From positions 8,072,501 to 8,136,500 of the forward strand of contig NC_085130.1 of the NCBI RefSeq assembly GCF_030269925.1: a stretch of 64,000 bases of DNA, in the 5' to 3' direction. The position numbers and the translations under genes are program-made. The stretch is from Bombyx mori (lineage: Eukaryota > Arthropoda > Insecta > Lepidoptera > Bombycidae). Below, piece after piece: positions 39,840 through 50,556 of the stretch. Within the stretch, counting starts at the first letter, position 1. Every line of letters begins with the position of its first letter. Below the pieces are notes generated by a model. The model was not told where the DNA came from. It did no database searches and saw only the letters and a list, made by a program, of their open reading frames with translations.

Positions 39840-39952
39840 CGGCTTGGCAGCGGCTTGGCTCTGCCCCTGTTATTACTGAAGTCCATGGGCGACGGTAACC
39901 ACTCACCATCAGGTGGGCTGTATGCTCGTCTGCCACAAGGGCAAAAAAAAAA
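39840..39952 (+). mobile_element. LINE-J 3' tail
   Basis: GGCAGCGGCTTGGCTCTGCC through CAGGTGGGCTGTATGCTCGT to an A-run. Confidence 0.8.
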
Positions 39953-40111
39953 CAATTTACAATAATTACAGTACATATTAGCTAAATCGTACAAGTAGTA
40001 CCTAGATCTAAACCGGATTGCAATCTAAATAGTATGTGCACTCAACAAAACCATATTAATGTGCATAGCTTTGGCTATTGAAAACACAATTGAAATTACA
40101 AATATTGATAA

Positions 40112-40460
40112 CTAGCCATTGTTAAATAGGATATTCTTCACACATCTGACAAATCCCCCGAGTCTAAGTTCAAAGATATCAAGGCTACCGTGACATTTAG
40201 CCAAATCATTATACTGCCTGACCATAGGGTTATAATATGATATATTATTTTTATATAAACATAACGTAAAGTGGTTTACCAAATGCGAATTCCGGGCTCT
40301 GAAGTGGGTGTTGATAGAAATATTCGACATCAGTTCCATGGAACCTATTTGGGAGTGTAAAAATTTGTACAAAAATATTAAATCAAAATACCTACGGCGG
40401 GCTTCCAATGATTGGACTTCTTGGCACTAGCAGCCATATTTCATTTGTCGCTTGGCGTCA
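40112..40460 (-). pseudogene. LINE reverse transcriptase C-terminal remnant
   Basis: 98 codons reading EARRRYFDLIFLYKFLHSQI ... RNSHLVNHFTLCL ... MVRQYNDLAKCHGSLDIFEL then RLGGFVRCVKNI and a stop. The R--D--FLYK start, aromatic -R-----YN and DIF-----F end match the C-terminal tail of CR1/Jockey-type LINE polymerases. It is not LINE-J, LINE-R or LINE-C. The upstream polymerase domain is absent (cut near 40460 by Bm1). AT-rich sequence to its left may be its 3'-UTR. Confidence 0.55.
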
Positions 40461-40469
40461 GCCTGTCGG

Positions 40470-40664
40470 CTATTTCTGCCGTGAAGCAGTAATGCGTTTC
40501 GGTTTGAAGGGTGGGGTAGCCGTTGTGACTATACTGAGACCTTAGAACTATATCTCAAGGTGTGTGGCGCATTTACGCTGTAGATGTCTATGGGCTCCAG
40601 TAACCATTTAATACCAGGTGGGCTGTGAGCTCGTCCACCCATCTAAGCAATAAAAAAAAAAAGT
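40470..40664 (+). mobile_element. Bm1 SINE, 3' two-thirds
   Basis: CTATTTCTGCCGTGAAGCAG to CATCTAAGCAATAAAAAAAA. LINE-B follows directly. Confidence 0.87.
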
Positions 40665-40673
40665 TACTCGCCG

Positions 40674-40852
40674 GATCTTCTCAGTGGGTCGCGATTCCGA
40701 TCCGGTGGTAGATTCTGCGAAGCACGGCTCTTGCTAGGGCTAATGTTAGCAATTCTCTCAAGTTGAGCCCGTGATCTCACCTATCCGTCTGGGCATAATA
40801 GCTGGAATAGTTCATAAGGCTACTATCGAATAGGTAGGGGCAAAATACACTC
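40674..40852 (+). mobile_element. LINE-B 3'-UTR
   Basis: CGCCGGATCTTCTCAGTGGG to ATAGGTAGGGG. Confidence 0.75.
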
Positions 40853-40975
40853 AAGCGCTTATAGCTTAGACCTGAAATACAAGATGACGCGTGGGCACTC
40901 TCTTTGTGCGTGGTGGGTAAATATCCCTTATGTTAGTTATTAAAAGAAATACAATTAAATATATATATATATATA

Positions 40976-41128
40976 TGTCGGCGGCGGCGCCAGGGATGGC
41001 TAAGCAGTAATTTCCGTCATCACTCGTATTTGGTTGATCTCAGTTTATAAAAAGTCAATAAAACCTTTTGAATAATAATTATTGAAACTCAACACACACA
41101 ATTTTCACAATGACAGGATAAGCCGACA
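40976..41128 (+). mobile_element. Short LTR-like sequence
   Basis: Begins TGTCGGCGGCG directly after a (TA)n tract and ends AAGCCGACA, so TGTCGGC/GCCGACA are inverted. It has a TATA-like TTTATAAAAAG near 41044 and CAATAAAACC just after. Size and signals resemble a small LTR, but no matching duplication was found (the left flank is TA repeat). Confidence 0.35.
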
Positions 41129-41395
41129 GTTTCGTTGCACATACCGACAGACCGACTGACTGACTGACTGACTGTCAGAGGCTCACTGCTGAGACGGATG
41201 GAATCACTGTCTGACACGAATGCCACGACTCTGTCCACGTACCGCCATTTTATACTGTGGCGTTACGGAGTCTACCCTTCATTTTGTGATATTTATCAAA
41301 ACAACATTTCATCATTTAAAATAATAATCAAAACCACCGTCTTAATATTACTAAAAGTCGTTATCCACGACAACTAAAAGTCGTTATCCACGACA
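41129..41395. other. Spacer with (GACT)n and a 23-bp tandem duplication
   Basis: GACT repeats at about 41154-41177. ACTAAAAGTCGTTATCCACG occurs twice, at 41350 and 41373, abutting the truncated Helitron. Confidence 0.6.
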
Positions 41396-41662
41396 TATAA
41401 ATGAATTGCTGTTCGTTAGTCTCGCTAAAACTCGAGAACGGCTGGACAAATTTTTGTCTTAAATTATTTGTGGAAGTCCAGGGAAGGTTTAAAAGAGAGA
41501 TAAACATGAAAATGCACGGAATCAAATAATAAAAAAAAAAATCCCCTTTGATGTGTCCCCCGTCGGACGGATTCCTTTTGTTTGTTTTAAGTTTATTTTA
41601 TACAAAAGTTTAGGTCTTTTATTTATCGATTGAGGCACTACGAAGTCTGCCGGGTCAGCTAG
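41396..41662 (+). mobile_element. Hel-B Helitron, 5'-truncated
   Basis: From ATAAATGAATTGCTGTTCGT to GTCAGCTAG before T. The 5' TCTCTATAT end is missing. Confidence 0.78.
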
Positions 41663-41794
41663 TATTGGACAAAAATTAATATAGAATTGGGATCGTGAGA
41701 CAATAAATAAAAGTAAAAGTTATTTTAGGATTGGTAACGTGGCACATAAAATAAAATTATTCCACTGTTGCACTTTTACTGTTATTTATTAAAA

Positions 41795-42060
41795 TCTTCT
41801 TCTTTTTCTCCACCTTATCCCACTAGGTGGGGTCGGCACAGCTAATTTTTCTCTTCCATTCTCTTCTATCAGCCGTCATCTCAACACTCACTCCTCTCTC
41901 TCTCTCATATCGTCATTTACACTCCATCCATGTCTTCTTCGGTCGACCTCTTCCCCCTCTACCTCGCACTACCATTTCCATACATCTCCTAGTCACATGC
42001 ATCTTCTCTCTACGCATCACATGGCCATACCACGCTAACCGTCTAAAATCTTCTTTATAA
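41795..42060 (-). pseudogene. LINE-C reverse transcriptase C-terminal fragment
   Basis: Minus strand reads LAWYGHVMRRE ... GRGGRGRPKKTWME and ends near CCGACCCCACCTAGTGGGAT, the usual end of LINEs with a WxGHVxRR ... GRPxxxW C-terminus (RTE/CR1-type, by recall). The frame is broken; the plus frame at 41827-42060 is a shadow. Related fragments at 50557 and 60428. Confidence 0.7.
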
Positions 42061-42114
42061 TAATTCAAAATCAACTGACATCTTTTTTACGCATTGCTCA
42101 TACAATCGTATTAG

Positions 42115-42215
42115 CCATCTTGGTTTTCTCTGTCATTCTGTCTGTCATTTTCTTTTCCCTTTCTTACCGTTTTCTCTCACTCACATCTTAACGCTTCGTT
42201 CCTCGCTCTTTTTAA
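42115..42215 (-). repeat. Repeat shared with 10353-10440
   Basis: TGTCATTCTGTCTGTCATTT and TCACTCACATCTTAACG, the reverse of the sequence after the LTR candidate at 9767-10330. Confidence 0.55.
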
Positions 42216-42383
42216 CAGACTTCAAAAAAGAAGGAGGTTCTCAATTCGATTGTGTGTTTTTTTTTATGTTTGTTACCTCATAACTTTTGACTGGGTGAAT
42301 CGATTTTGATGATTATTTTTGGAGTTTACTCCTTTAGAATCGATTTACATATATAGGCCCGGGGTATGAAAATTATGGGGACC

Positions 42384-42543
42384 AAAATCGTACTAGCATG
42401 TCACACGAAATGCGTTATGCGCCTGATTGGCTCCTGATTGCGTGATGCGTGCGCGCGCCAATCAAAATCGTACTAGCATGTCACACGAAATGCGTTATGC
42501 GCCTGATTGGCTCCTGATTGCGTGATGCGTGCGCGCGCCAATC
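42384..42543 (+). repeat. Perfect 80-bp tandem duplication
   Basis: Two copies I read as identical, 42384-42463 and 42464-42543, starting AAAATCGTACTAGCATGTCA and ending GCGCGCGCCAATC. An inverted repeat TTGGCTCCTGATTG / CAATCAGGAGCCAA spans the second copy and its right flank (42507-42520, 42539-42552). Confidence 0.95.
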
Positions 42544-43423
42544 AGGAGCCAACGCGCGGCCGCGTTATCGCAGGTGACGCCGGGCTGCTGCGCCGGCAGT
42601 CCGCCACAAAGCCTCGTACTGATCGCGCGTTTCTCTCATTATTGTATTTTCATATATTTGTTAGTCGTTTGTTTTGTGTCTCGTTAATTTGTTAATAATC
42701 TGTAGTTTATCGTGTTGTCGTAATATAGAACTATTTCTCGTATTGTTTCGTTTAATTTTTTATATCCAGTAAACTCCAGTCGTGCGTCGGAGCGGACACA
42801 CACACTTTTTTTTTTTATTAGAAAGCTGACGCTTCCCGTGTAATCACATTTCAATTTAATCCAGTTCTGATAATGGTATCCATGAGAAAACAATATAGGT
42901 CTTAAATTTGCATTAAGTATGTGCGCGACAAATAGATGAATAACTCAATAACTCAATATCACGCCAACCGATTTCGATGATTATTGTTTTTAGTGTTTAA
43001 TAATTTGTTTTGGAATATCTTTTTTTTCCATACCGTTCTTACCATACCTATATTGATAATAACTAATAACCTAATTTAAAATACATAAAGATATGACCTT
43101 AATTAATAGTAAGGTAAAGCTATTTCAGGTTATCTTTGTTCGAATCGGAACATCGGTGCTCGCTATAAAAATAATAAAGTTTTTTTTGTTTGTTTGTTGA
43201 ACACGTGTTTTTAATATCTACACATTTTACATTTAAACATTCGAGTAATAAAACAATATTGAATTAACAAATCCCACGGGTGGTCTGCGTTTCGTCTCGA
43301 AGGGATTCCGGGAATAATAATAATAATTAGACCTGGCCCATGAGACTACCGCCATATGGCATGTTGATTCAACCATCACTATTCCTATAGCTGTATCGGT
43401 ACACGGTTTGATAGCGAAGAGTT
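42544..43423. other. Spacer, nothing recognised
   Basis: GC-rich up to about 42630, then AT-rich. Small frames (69-70 codons) have no motif. Confidence 0.45.
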
Positions 43424-43842
43424 TTGCACTTTGAGAAAGCGGCACGACGTGAAAACCCTCTTGTAGTGGTCGCCGGAAATTACATGCCCGATTCTGTAGA
43501 TCGAATGGTAAACAGTCGACGTCGCCCTAAACACGTCATTGCGGATCCTCCCGATCCATTAACGGTGCTTTTAGGTACCTCAAGCACCGGTCATCGTTCT
43601 CGTCGAACCCAACGCTTGCGACGAAGGGCTCGACGAGTAAGTTAACCCATAGACACAGCCCACTGAATTTCTCGCCAGATCTTCTCAGTGGGTCGCGATT
43701 CCGATCCGGTGGTAGATTCTGCGAAGCACTGCTCTCGCTAGGGCCAGTGTTAGTAACACTTCGGATTGAGCCCTGTGGGCTCACCTACACGTCAAGGAGA
43801 AGCTCAAATAGTCTCTCAAGTCTATCAGGATAGGAAGGAGAA
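43424..43842 (+). mobile_element. LINE-B 3' end with coding remnant
   Basis: Frame to 43645: FEKAARRENPLVVVAGNYMP ... PPDPLTVLLGTSSTGHRSRR ... RRRARRVS stop, then UTR and tail GATAGGAAGGAGAAAAAAAA. Very close to 15060-15513, so both descend from one family. Confidence 0.8.
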
Positions 43843-43948
43843 AAAAAAATTCGATCACCACCTTATAGAACTTTCGTTATCCAGTTGGGTTAGGAGTCTG
43901 ATTCAGAAGGCAATTATCCTCGATACTGCGCGTATTGTGAGGTTTTTT

Positions 43949-44118
43949 TTATTGTTTATATGGGTGGACGAGCTCACAGCCCACCTGGTGTTAAGTGGTA
44001 ACTGTAGCCCATGGACATCTACAATTTAAATGCCGCCAACAACCTTGCTTCACGGCAGAAATAGGCAGGGTAGTGGTACCTACCCTTGCGGACTCAAAAG
44101 AGGTCCTACCACCAGTAA
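43949..44118 (-). mobile_element. Bm1 SINE with internal deletion
   Basis: Minus strand; tail and outer body present but about 65 central bases missing between CAACAACCTTG and CTTCACGGCAG. Confidence 0.82.
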
Positions 44119-44754
44119 TAAAAGGTTTCTCACCCTGAACTCCTAACCACTGGTTGCTTGTGTCGTAGTCACCGTCTTCAGAGGCAATCTATTTTTATAT
44201 AGTGCTTAGAAAAAATGCATTTTTAATATCGTTTAAAAAATACTGTATATTTAATAAGATTTTAAATAAATATAAATATAAATAATAATAATATTAATCG
44301 TTATTGTACACAGGATCAAGATTTTCACACGAAAAAGTCGTCGGTTTTCGTAAACTAGCCGCCATCTTGTTCATCCACGATGCATTACGTAATAATTTAA
44401 TATTTCAGTCTAATTAGGTGTAGTTTAGGTTGGTCGTAGTTTTTTTAAGGGCGACGAAAGAAAAAACTTTTTAGGGTTGGCACGAGGCGTTTTTTTGTAT
44501 TTATTTATATATTTTAGGCTTAAGGTTTCACACACTGGGAATTTACGCAAATGCGCTAAAACTATGTTAAACGCGTATGTACTATTTTCCCCACGGGTAC
44601 CGGTCCGGATCCTCAGCCGTTTTTTTTTTAAATTTGCCATATTAGAATAGTATTATAGAATAGTATATACTAGTATTACTAGACCTGTTCATTTATCATT
44701 GGAAACATCTTCGGGAGATGGCAGTCACTTACCATCAGATGTATAGATGTATGT
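44119..44754. other. AT-rich spacer
   Basis: No family recognised. A 71-codon minus frame (44425-44640) is lysine-rich and unremarkable. Confidence 0.45.
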
Positions 44755-44866
44755 ATCTCAAATTGGACAGTGGTATTCCCGATTATGATGTATTTATGAA
44801 TGAATTCTGATAACCGCTAAACATCAAGTGGTTCATGAGCTCGTCGGCCTATATAACTCAATAATC
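44755..44866 (+). mobile_element. Old Bm1 SINE tail
   Basis: CTGATAACCGCTAAACATCA then GTGGTTCATGAGCTCGTC, recognisable but heavily mutated. Confidence 0.5.
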
Positions 44867-44979
44867 GCCGTGGTCTATGGGCTCCATAGCTCCTTGTGTT
44901 TTTCCTCTAACACCACCTATGGAAAACCGATTATTAATTATTATAAAGTGATTGAAAACTGTGAAAAAGGATTTACTAT

Positions 44980-45172
44980 AAAGGCGAATTTACATTACGA
45001 AATTAGTGGCATGAAATTAATTTCCCGACATTAGTTTTACCAACAGTTATACGTGTAATTTAATACTTTCGTTATTCATGCAGTAATTTCATGCATGCAA
45101 ATTAGTTTCGTGCCCTACGCGATTTTTTTGTGAAATTAGGGTCATGCAACTAATTTCATAGTGTAGACGCGA
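44980..45172. mobile_element. Short inverted-repeat element (MITE-like)
   Basis: Arms GCGAATTTACATTACGAAAT and, in reverse, GCGTCTACACTATGAAATTA; both continue into TAGTGGCATG/TAGTTGCATG. The centre repeats the TGAAATTA/ATGCATG motif. Ends approximate. Confidence 0.5.
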
Positions 45173-45615
45173 CGTGAAACTAATGTCGCGAAAGGGCCTG
45201 CGCTGTGCGGACGTGTGTACTGTTAGTTCGCGCGCTTCGAGCGTTGAAAATGGCAAACCAACGATGGGAGTACAGATAAAAATATAGATTTCATTAATGA
45301 ATATTAGCGACAAGGGTGTCTCTGAGACCCGAAACACCTACTGTAAAAATCAAAATTATCTTCACTCATTCGAATAGTTTTTAATAGCTCTCAGGATCTT
45401 CATCTGCCAATTCAGAGACTAACTTCATTGCACATAAATGTCTTTTTTTCTTCTTGATAGCCTTTTTTAAGTTTATAGGTATATAAGCATTTCTTTAGCT
45501 ACATAGAATATAGCAAAATATAGCTTTGATGCTGAAGGCGCCATGGTTACTGCGATGCTGTGGATTTCGCGACACTAATTTTTTATCGAAATTACTTTCG
45601 CATATATCGAAACTA
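45173..45615. other. Spacer left of the Tc1-like element
   Basis: Nothing recognised. TA at 45614-45615 is the left copy of the Tc1 target duplication. Confidence 0.5.
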
Positions 45616-47270
45616 CACTCGCGAGCAAAAGTTTGGAATCACTTACTTGAAATTGATTCCGCGCGATCTTGTGTACTAAATATTTTTTTGATAATCATAA
45701 AAATGAGATCATTTTAAAGGTTGAACTCTTAACTTTAAACTGATACCAAATTCATTCAAATCGAGCCAGTAGTTAAGGAGCTATTCCGGATTAAGTGAAG
45801 GAGGTAGGAAACAAAGGAAATATGGAAAAATAATGAATGCATAAAACAACAAAAATTAATAAATAAAAATTTTATTTAGCCTTAAAATTAAATGTCAGTA
45901 CTTTGTGTTCCCTTCCCTTGCCCTAATAACTCCTCGAAGACGATTCTTCATAGACCTGATCAGCTTTTGAATTGATTCTTGTGGGATACCTTCCCACTTC
46001 TCAATCAACGCCGATTTCAGCTCATTCAGGCATGAAGGAGCAGAAGTTCTGGAACGAACCCTATTCTTCAGTTCATCCCACACGTGCTGAATAGGATTCA
46101 AGTCAGGGCTGAGCGCAGGCCAGTCCAATGTGGCGATATAGACTTCTTCGAAGTATTCAGTTGTTTCACGGGCAGTGTGACAACGAGCGTTATCGTGCTT
46201 AAGGAGGAAGCTATCACCGGCATATCCCGCATAGGGAACGACATGTTCCAGCAGAATATTGGAAATGTACCCGTCCGAAGTTGACCGCCTCCTCGTCCCC
46301 CACCAGGCACGAAAACAAGCTCGGTTTTACCGTCGAAGGAAATGCCGGCCCACATCGTACAAGAGCCGACCCCATAAGCCACTGTTTCAGCGAAACAGCA
46401 CTGCGCAAATCGCTCCCCAGGCCGCCTGTAGACCCAACCTCTTCGGTCGCTACCATGCAAACACATCCTGCTCTCGTCGGAGAACAGGATTTGCCTCCAT
46501 TGCTCAACCTCTCAATTAAGATTAGTACGAGCAAATTGAAGGCGTGCTTGTCGATGAGCTACCGTGAGTTTCGGGCCTGTGACAGGCCTTTTTGGAGTCA
46601 GATTCGCTTGCTTGAGTCGTCGACGAACTGTCTACTTGCTAGCTGCTACCCTACGAACATCTCGGAGCTCCTGTTGGACGTCGACACCAGGTTAATGCCG
46701 ATTTCGGAGAGAGGTTAACACGATAAAACGGTCATTCCTCTCCGATGTGCCCTGGCGCCGTCCAGATCTTGGTCTCGGGATAAAGCTACCAGTCTCTTGA
46801 AAGCGCTTGCAAACTTTTGAAACACAGGAATGGCTTATTTGGAGCCGACGAGCGACAATCCGCTGGCTGAGCTCTTCTTGCAATAGGGCTACGATTTGTG
46901 CTACTTCTGTAGGTGTTGTCCCAATTGTCGTACAAGGTAAAGGGTCAAAAGTAGCCGAGATATGTACCAGTCAACGTGTGAAAGTCGACTGATAAAGAAA
47001 ATCCGATAACAGGTGCTTTTATAGGGGTCAGTAGGCCGCAACTCGCGACGTATCAAGCAATTGAAACACGTCTTTTTCGTTATTCCTTCACTTAATCCAA
47101 GATAACTTCTTAAATACTGGCTTGATTTTAATGAATTTGGTATCAGTTTAAAGTTAAGAATTCAACCTTTAAAATGATCTCATTTTTATGATTATCAAAA
47201 AAATATTTAGTACACAAGATCGCGCGGAATCAATTTCAAGTAAGTGATTCCAAACTTTTGCTCGCGAGTG
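45616..47270 (-). mobile_element. Tc1-like transposon with long inverted repeats
   Basis: 1,655 bp between TA dinucleotides (45614-45615, 47271-47272). Both ends start CACTCGCGAGCAAAAGTTTG and the arms remain near-identical for about 190 bp (45616-45805, 47085-47270). It contains one decayed transposase gene. Size and ends are typical of the Tc1 branch with extended repeats. Confidence 0.92.
45895..46905 (-). pseudogene. Tc1-like transposase, disabled
   Basis: The transposase would bind the ends and cut and join DNA with a DDE triad. Order on the minus strand: helix-turn-helix region (EELSQRIVARRLQISHSCVS), then QILFSDESRM (first D), KHDNARCHTARETTEYF (second D), and WPALSPDLNPIQHVWDELKN. 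The third residue, 34 residues after the second D, should be E but is Q (CAG). In-frame stops occur at three places: TAA at 46692-46694, a TAG shortly downstream in the gene, and a TGA just before EVEQWRQILFSDE. One frameshift lies near 46283-46290, between the GGGRGGGQL and DGYISNILLEHV segments. The reading ends REGNTKY at 45895. Confidence 0.88.
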
Positions 47271-47272
47271 TA

Positions 47273-47420
47273 TACGCTGACAATTTTGTAAGCCTTACTG
47301 TGGAAATAAAAATTTTTGGTGATGTCTTAGAGTACTTACTAATGCAGCTGTGTGACTTCTAAACTTAAGATTGTGAAAATTTGTATGTTCGGATGTTTGT
47401 TACTCACTCACGCAAAAATA
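47273..47420. other. Spacer between two DNA transposons
   Basis: Only about 150 bp separates the Tc1-like element from the mariner; nothing else recognised. Confidence 0.6.
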
Positions 47421-48711
47421 CATAGGCGGCACTGAAAATTTCGGGAATTAACGAAGTGACACAACATTACTATTTAAAAATGTATTTATTGCTTTTCGAA
47501 GTATTCTCCGCGAAATTTGACACATTTTTCCATACGATGGAACCAATCATTGAAGCAACCATTCCATTCGGAAGTTGGGGTCTCCAAAATGGCCGTTTTG
47601 TAGGCGTCCACAGCTTCTTCAGGTGATGAAAATCTCTGTCCACGCAATTTATTCTTTATTTTAGGGAAAGTATAGAAATCATTAGGGCTTAGGTCGGGGC
47701 TGTACGGCGGATGGTCTAATAATTCTATGTTTTCTTGCTCTAAAAACTCTTTTTTTTTGTGCGCGGTGTGAGAGCTCGCATTGTCGTGATGGAGGATGAT
47801 GCGGCGGTTGCAGTTCTCTTTACGGAGGTCAGAAACGACCTGTGGCAAACAAATGCTAGCATACCATTCTGCATTAACCGTTCTTTGTCCCTCAAGAGGA
47901 ATAGTCTTAACATGGCCGGTTTTGGAGACAAACGTGGCCACCATTTTTTTTGCAACACTCCGTGAACGAACAATTTTTGTTGGCTTTAACTCATTTTCGA
48001 ACACCCAAACTCGTGACTGGTTTTTTGGTTCGGGTTCGTTCGCGTATATCCACAATTCGTCACCTGATACAATGTTGTATACAGCATTTGAGGATCCGGC
48101 GTGGAATCTTTCGAGAGCTCTGACGCACCAAGTAACGCGAGCCGCTTTTTGCTCTTCACAGAGCGAATGCGGTATCCATCGGGAAAACAACTTTTTTACA
48201 CCTAATTGTTCATGGAAGATTATTTGTATTTGACTCATGCCAATGTCTAAAGCTGCCTGAATTTCGCGGTATGTCACATGTCGATCTTCCTCAATCAACT
48301 TACGCACAGCATCAACGTTTTCTTGGGTGACTGCAGTTTTTGTACGAACTTGACGGGGATCATCACTGAGCTTGACACGTCCACGTTAAAACTCAGCAAA
48401 CCAGCGATAAATTTTGGTTTTGGATGGGGCTTCATCACCAAATGCAGAAATCATCCGGTCAACACACTGTTTTTGTGTTAAACCACTTCGAAAGTCAGAA
48501 TAAATCATCGCTCTTGAATTTTCTCGAGTCAATTCCATTTTCTCAACGACTAAACAAGTTTGACAAAACCTCGTGACAAGACCGAGAATCTTTTTTAAAA
48601 TAAATAAATGGTATTCGATTTTTAAAACCAAGGAGTTTTCAATTAAAAAGATTTTAATATGACAGGAACAGTGGAAATATTCCATTCCCGATACTTTTAG
48701 TGCAGCCCTCG
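47421..48711 (-). mobile_element. mariner transposon, complete ends
   Basis: 1,291 bp between TA dinucleotides (47419-47420, 48712-48713). Imperfect inverted ends of about 28 bp: CATAGGCGGCACTGAAAATT on the left and CGAGGGCTGCACTAAAAGTA in reverse on the right, both leading into TCGGGAAT. Length and layout are those of a full mariner with one transposase gene. Confidence 0.93.
47486..48538 (-). pseudogene. mariner transposase with a single in-frame stop
   Basis: 350-codon frame from ATG at 48538 (MELTRENSRAMIYSDF) to the stop at 47486. It is open throughout except TAA at 48386-48388, after KIYRWFAEF. The two parts are in the same frame. Motifs: helix-turn-helix region around GLTQKQCVDRMISAFG, SRWIPHSLCEEQ (equivalent of WVPHEL), SGDELWIYAN (first D), ILHHDNASSH (second D), PPYSPDLSPNDFYTF (third D, 34 residues after the second: DD34D). 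All three catalytic aspartates and the C-terminus (FRGEYFEKQ) are present. Normal length for the family. The stop removes everything but the first 50 residues, so the gene is inactive unless read through. Confidence 0.92.
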
Positions 48712-48713
48712 TA

Positions 48714-48935
48714 GTGTTTACTGCCTGTATTAACGCATAGGACACTTTTTATCATGGTAAATAGCATACAGTTTTTACACACTACTGGATATTCAAATCA
48801 ACTAATAGTTTATGGAGTCGAGAGTGACATAAGTAACTTTTTATCCCGGGAAAAGACAACATGCTTCATTCATTGTTAATTATAAATTTCACCACGGGAC
48901 GCGAGATATTGGTACAAGGACAACAACCACAGAAA
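48714..48935. other. Spacer
   Basis: Nothing recognised. Confidence 0.4.
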
Positions 48936-49124
48936 AACGATTTGAAGGGCGGGGCAGCTCTTGTATTGTTTGTCCCTAAATTCCACCCTTTGGGCCTGCA
49001 GTCCGTCCAGTCCCATAACTCCCTTTGTATTATAGAACTGAGTTGTTGATGTCTATGGGCTCCAGTGACCACATAACACTAGGTCAGCTTTAGGGACGTT
49101 CAACCGCATAAGCAATAAATAAAA
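48936..49124 (+). mobile_element. Old Bm1 SINE
   Basis: GATTTGAAGGGCGGGGCAGC to CATAAGCAATAAATAAAAAA with many changes in between. Confidence 0.75.
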
Positions 49125-50556
49125 AATAATAATAATATTGTTGTAACCACTCTAGTCTGTTTTTTACAAGTTGTTCTCTGCTACCGGTCGTTTGGTCCTT
49201 GACCTACGTGTTCTTTTTTTGAATCGTTTTTTTTTCTTTTCTTTAATTTTTTTTTAATTTTTACTCGACTTCATCGTTCTCACTTTTAATTTTTGTTTAC
49301 TTTAGTTTCGTGTGAGTTTAATTTTTTTTTGTTTGTTTCCAATGTCGTATTTTTAAATTTTAATGTTGACAGTTTTCGATGAACCGTTTTATTTGTAACT
49401 CGGGCCTATTAAAAGCGAATTAGAATTTCCAAAACGGCCGTTCTGCCTATTTGTCGTGCTGAGAATAAAATATTAGGGGTGTCCACCATCAAATATCAAA
49501 CAAACAAAAGAAAACCAGTCCCCGCTGAGTTTTCGATTCATGCGTGTCGGTTTTTGTTTGAATCGATGACAGAGCTTTGTGGATGTTTAAGAGGTAACAT
49601 TACACGGAATATAAATTAAAATGTATATACAGGGTGTCCCAAAACTCAACGATAACCTGGTACCGGGCGAGAGGCAAAGGTATACCAGTTATGAAAAAAA
49701 AAATAAGAAAAAAAATCTATGTCACTTAGTCAAGCGATGATAGACATTTTTCGAAAAAGTAAAAAATTTGACACCCTTGATTCGCATTTGTAGGTACTGT
49801 GATCGTAATTTTCACAATTTTACAGTGATTTTTTTTAATAATGTTATCTCAAATAACAGTGCTATTAATCGTAACCACAAATGAAAGTAACGATCATTGT
49901 TAACTAAGTAAAATAAATTAAATTTTGACGAGTTATGGTATTGTATATACAATTTGTACGATGTTCATTTTCGTGTTTTTTTTTTTACTGTATCCAACAG
50001 AATCGTTGAACGTAATTTTTCTCGATTTGTATATGAGTCGACTATTATCAAAGCCGGCAATGTGATTTTTGGACAATTATTGGTAAATCAGAAAAACGAA
50101 TTATTGACTTTGTATTCCATTGGCAGTCACAAAACTCTTCTGAACGACATCTTAAATAAATAACAGGTTAAGTTAATACTTTATTTAATGCTGGTTTTGA
50201 ACCGTATTCTTTGAAGGAGACGATTATATTCAAATCAATCTGTATTGACATATCAATAACATTTTTTTGTCCAAATGCACAGATTGCCACCTTTGATAAT
50301 AGACGACTCATATAACACGTCCGATTAACTTTTAAAAGTTTGCACTGATGAAAATAATAATAATTTTGTATTATTCAATTCACTCTGATATCCAGATCAG
50401 TGTCAAGAATAAATATTATAGAAGAAAATAATATGGATAAAGAAATACATAAAATTCACTGTTAGTTCGTTTGTTATTTCAAATAGTTTTTTTTTAAATA
50501 GTTTTTGAAATATATATTTTTTTTATTAATTCATAATTGGTGGTGATAAATTAAAT
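49125..50556. other. Long AT-rich stretch
   Basis: No gene recognised over 1.4 kb. ACAGGGTGTCCCAAAACTC at 49629 is a motif common at the ends of insect DNA elements, but its inverted partner was not found. The plus frame at 49954-50163 (VNQKNELLTLYSIGSHKTLL) is not recognisable. Confidence 0.4.

Noticed and set aside
42384..42543. LTR pair or target-site duplication
   Set aside because: The two 80-bp units are directly adjacent with nothing between; it is a tandem duplication.
45895..48745. Plus-strand frames of 60-145 codons across the Tc1 and mariner elements
   Set aside because: Reverse shadows of the transposase genes.
49628..50170. Autonomous DNA transposon starting ACAGGGTGTCCC
   Set aside because: No inverted partner end and no transposase motif found downstream.
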